NCBI GenBank assembly: GCA_023014335.1
Contig: JAECYW010000014.1
Coordinates: forward strand, 868,001 to 932,000
Direction: 5' to 3'
Source of the DNA: Galerina marginata
Taxonomy: Eukaryota; Basidiomycota; Agaricomycetes; Agaricales; Galerinaceae
DNA: 64,000 nt
The notes below the pieces were generated by a model. That model saw nothing but the letters and a program-made list of their open reading frames with translations. It was not told the DNA's origin and did no database searches. A program made the translations under genes and the position numbers. This document shows, one piece after another, positions 61,858 through 64,000 of this stretch (the first letter of the stretch is position 1; every line of letters begins with the position of its first letter).

Positions 61858-64000
61858 TGAAGCAAAAAGTTTGTGTACCATTGTTTTACATAGTGGTTGT
61901 AGATTTCATTAAGAGGTCAACCCAGGCCTGTAGAAGGCTGGAGGGGTTTATTATCTCTTCCAATAGTCTTGGTTTGGATGCTTTGAAGAGGCAAATTTGT
62001 CAATCTGGCCTGGAAAATCATGAGATGTTACATACAGAAGCAAACAGCCAAATGTTGCCTTGAAAACACCAGTCATAGTTGTAAAACCCTTCTTTGAGAT
62101 GGTCAGTTTGCAGTTCTGGAGCAGAAATGTATGGCAGTGTATGTGGTCCTAGAAAGGGTTCTGACACATGAGAGGCTGAAAATTTAGATTGTCAGAATGC
62201 TTTCACAAGACCCATTGTACCCTGAAGCTCAACACTACCAAAATCCATCACAATTGCATGCACCTGCTGCCTTCTTTGCCTGTTGACAAGAGAGTCTGTG
62301 ACATGCAAAAAATTGGCAGCCTCAACCAGGTACATAGGTGGTGAATTGCACTGCTGTTCAAACCATGTGTTGGATCTGGGTATTCGAGGGTTTCTATCCA
62401 GGTGTGTGCGTTGAAGTTACACAGTTCAGAAGGATCAACGTGATATTATCCATATGCAGATCTGGGGAATTGAGAAGTTTATAAACGCAAAGATTGGAGA
62501 GGATGAGCAACATACCATCATGAACCATCCTGTACTGGGCAAGGTAGTCTAACGCGAGTTGTGACTGGTGGAAAGCTCGTTTGATATCCGAACGAGGGTG
62601 AAAGGCATACTGAAGAATAACTCGTCTTTGATTGCCTGTGATCAGATTGTTGTATGTTCCATTTGACCCGTGTAATTGGAAGTGGTCGAGGAGCTGGGTG
62701 CCTGTCTGCAAGTGGGAAATCGTTCCAAGAATGACCTCCGGGAGTAGCGACGGCCAGCACAAGAGATGAGATACAGTGTGACATGCGGTATGCGGTACAC
62801 AAGTTCTGAAAATCGCAAGTCGGTTAACGAATGTTTAAAATATTCGAAAATGGCTGACCTTGAGCGCTTGAGCTATCATGCCACCGAGATTGATGCCTAC
62901 GACATTCAATTAGCGCTCCCCGGTCCAGGACCGTCCAGCCGAGGTAGTCAAGTAGAGATAGACGGATGTCATCTACCGCCATACCGGAGATTCTACGAAC
63001 AAAGTAATATCAGATGTCTTCCATATAGGCTGTCGAGTTCGTTCAAGAATCGTCAAAAAAAAACTCACATATACGGTCCTCTTAAATCTCCTGAATTACG
63101 GTTTACCTGGACCAACACCGCGCTTATCGAATACGAGTGCCGTACATTCTCCATTTCCTCCTTCCCCTCCCTTTCCAAACCACCGTCCCTGCGGCCCTCA
63201 CGAGAAAATGCCCGTGTTAAACCCCACAATAACACGACCTTAGTCAACTTTTTTTTCGTTTCTTCATCACCGTTAACAGATGGAGCTCCATGCTGTTCGT
63301 AATACAAAGAACAACTCTCCAGAGCCTCTGGCCCTTGAGGCGTAGGGAGGTTATGGGGCAAAGTCCACGACGAAGGAGGGTCGTTTTGGGAAAAGCAGTT
63401 GGTAGGGATTTCATTGGCGATGTGGTGGGATTGAGGTGCTCGTCGGCGGCGCCATGGTGGTTGAAGTGCAACCTTGGGCTGGAAATCAGCTGCAAGGAGT
63501 GCGGAAGGCCCCGGCCCATCGGCATCATTGACTTGAAAGTTTGCAAATCGCAATTCGACCTGACACTCAGACCATCATCTACCATCATGCACCTAGCTCT
63601 GCTCCAAGTCCCACCTCGCCTGCTCGGATCCATGCATCGCAATGTGCTATGAAAGCCCGTGTCAGATGCTACCAGGTCAACTCCGCGTCCGATGCGGGTG
63701 TGGAGGGAAGGGGATCTTCATCATCTGTGCCTCTGGCTTTGTTGCCTTCTCGCGTCCCCCACTATCAACACCAACGGGAACGGCAAGAGACGCCTCGTCG
63801 AAGATAGCCAAGGGCCAAGGCATAGTCAACCACAAAGACGACTACAAAGGCGTTTGTCCGCCCTGTCTCAAGATTTGGTACCAGAAGGTTCGTATTTTTT
63901 CCCGCTGTTTTCTCGTGTATCAAGTTGATGAATTGACTTGCTTCTAGGCTACGTACTGAGCAAGTTCGTGTGGAACGGATGAAATCGTAGGTATTTTTTT
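61858..64000. repeat. Direct repeat block A, copy 2 (runs to the window end)
   Basis: Second copy of 44880-47007, about 17.0 kb to its right, beginning 330 bp after the DUF6535-ARM stop. The final bases of the window (GAAATCGTAGGTATTTTTTT) are still within the match, so the right boundary is not visible. Confidence 0.85.
62280..62770 (-). pseudogene. Possible SRPK-like protein kinase relic in block A2
   Basis: Better preserved than the A1 version. Minus-strand pieces are HLQTGTQLLDHFQLHGSNGT (about 62655-62720), IKRAFHQSQLALDYLAQYR followed by MVHDG (about 62510-62590), and SPDLHMDNITLIL (about 62430-62470). These align in order with the LLDHFE..GPNGT, LLALDFLH..IHTD and DNI parts of SRPK-type kinases. 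The HxD aspartate region reads VHDG, no P-loop or VAIK-type Lys is seen, and frames change, so no active kinase is expected. Confidence 0.45.

Noticed and set aside
44880..64000. Blocks A1 and A2 as LTRs of a giant retroelement
   Set aside because: No TG...CA ends, primer-binding site, gag/pol motifs or target duplications were seen. The 17-kb interval between them holds ordinary genes and pseudogenes.
1..64000. tRNA, rRNA and other structured RNA genes
   Set aside because: No B-box plus acceptor-stem arrangement or rRNA core sequence was noticed while reading; a covariance-model scan would be decisive.

Overview
The window looks like nuclear DNA of a filamentous basidiomycete, most likely an agaricomycete. 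Genes carry many short introns of about 45-60 nt, and several families present are characteristic of that group: CYP63-like P450s, DUF6534 and DUF6535 membrane proteins, and NB-ARC/TPR STAND proteins. Species cannot be determined from the sequence alone. Gene models were spliced by eye, so exon edges are predictions.

The left part (1-36 kb) is mostly ordinary gene space. It holds an ABCC transporter entering from the left edge and interrupted by a 2.3-kb insertion; a protein O-mannosyltransferase; a TAP-like serine hydrolase divergent from the chaperonin subunit CCT2; a tandem CYP63-like group of one relic and two apparently intact P450s; uracil phosphoribosyltransferase; an NAD(P)-binding reductase divergent from a seven-TM DUF6534 protein; SEC63; and a decayed protease-like gene.

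The right part (36.5-64 kb) is an accessory region built from duplicated blocks, all in direct orientation. Locus 1 is FBA1 - block X1 - an NB-ARC protein with 16 near-identical TPRs - block A1. Locus 2 is block X2 - an FBA2 pseudogene - a DUF6535 membrane protein with 21 ARM/HEAT-like repeats, each on its own exon - block A2, which runs to the window edge. Between the loci lies a broken TAP-like hydrolase paralogue flanked by short direct repeats (B1, B2). X2-FBA2 is a circular permutation of FBA1-X1: the joint at about 53110/53111 fuses the first codons of the NB-ARC gene to the FBA promoter.

The most interesting signal is therefore two unrelated repeat-bearing proteins sitting between the same duplicated flanks: a STAND/NLR-like receptor and a membrane-anchored ARM protein. 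Each carries a highly homogenised repeat array of the kind that can change repeat number or surface quickly. A role in self/non-self or immune-type recognition is inference only. The housekeeping genes to the left show no sign of taking part.
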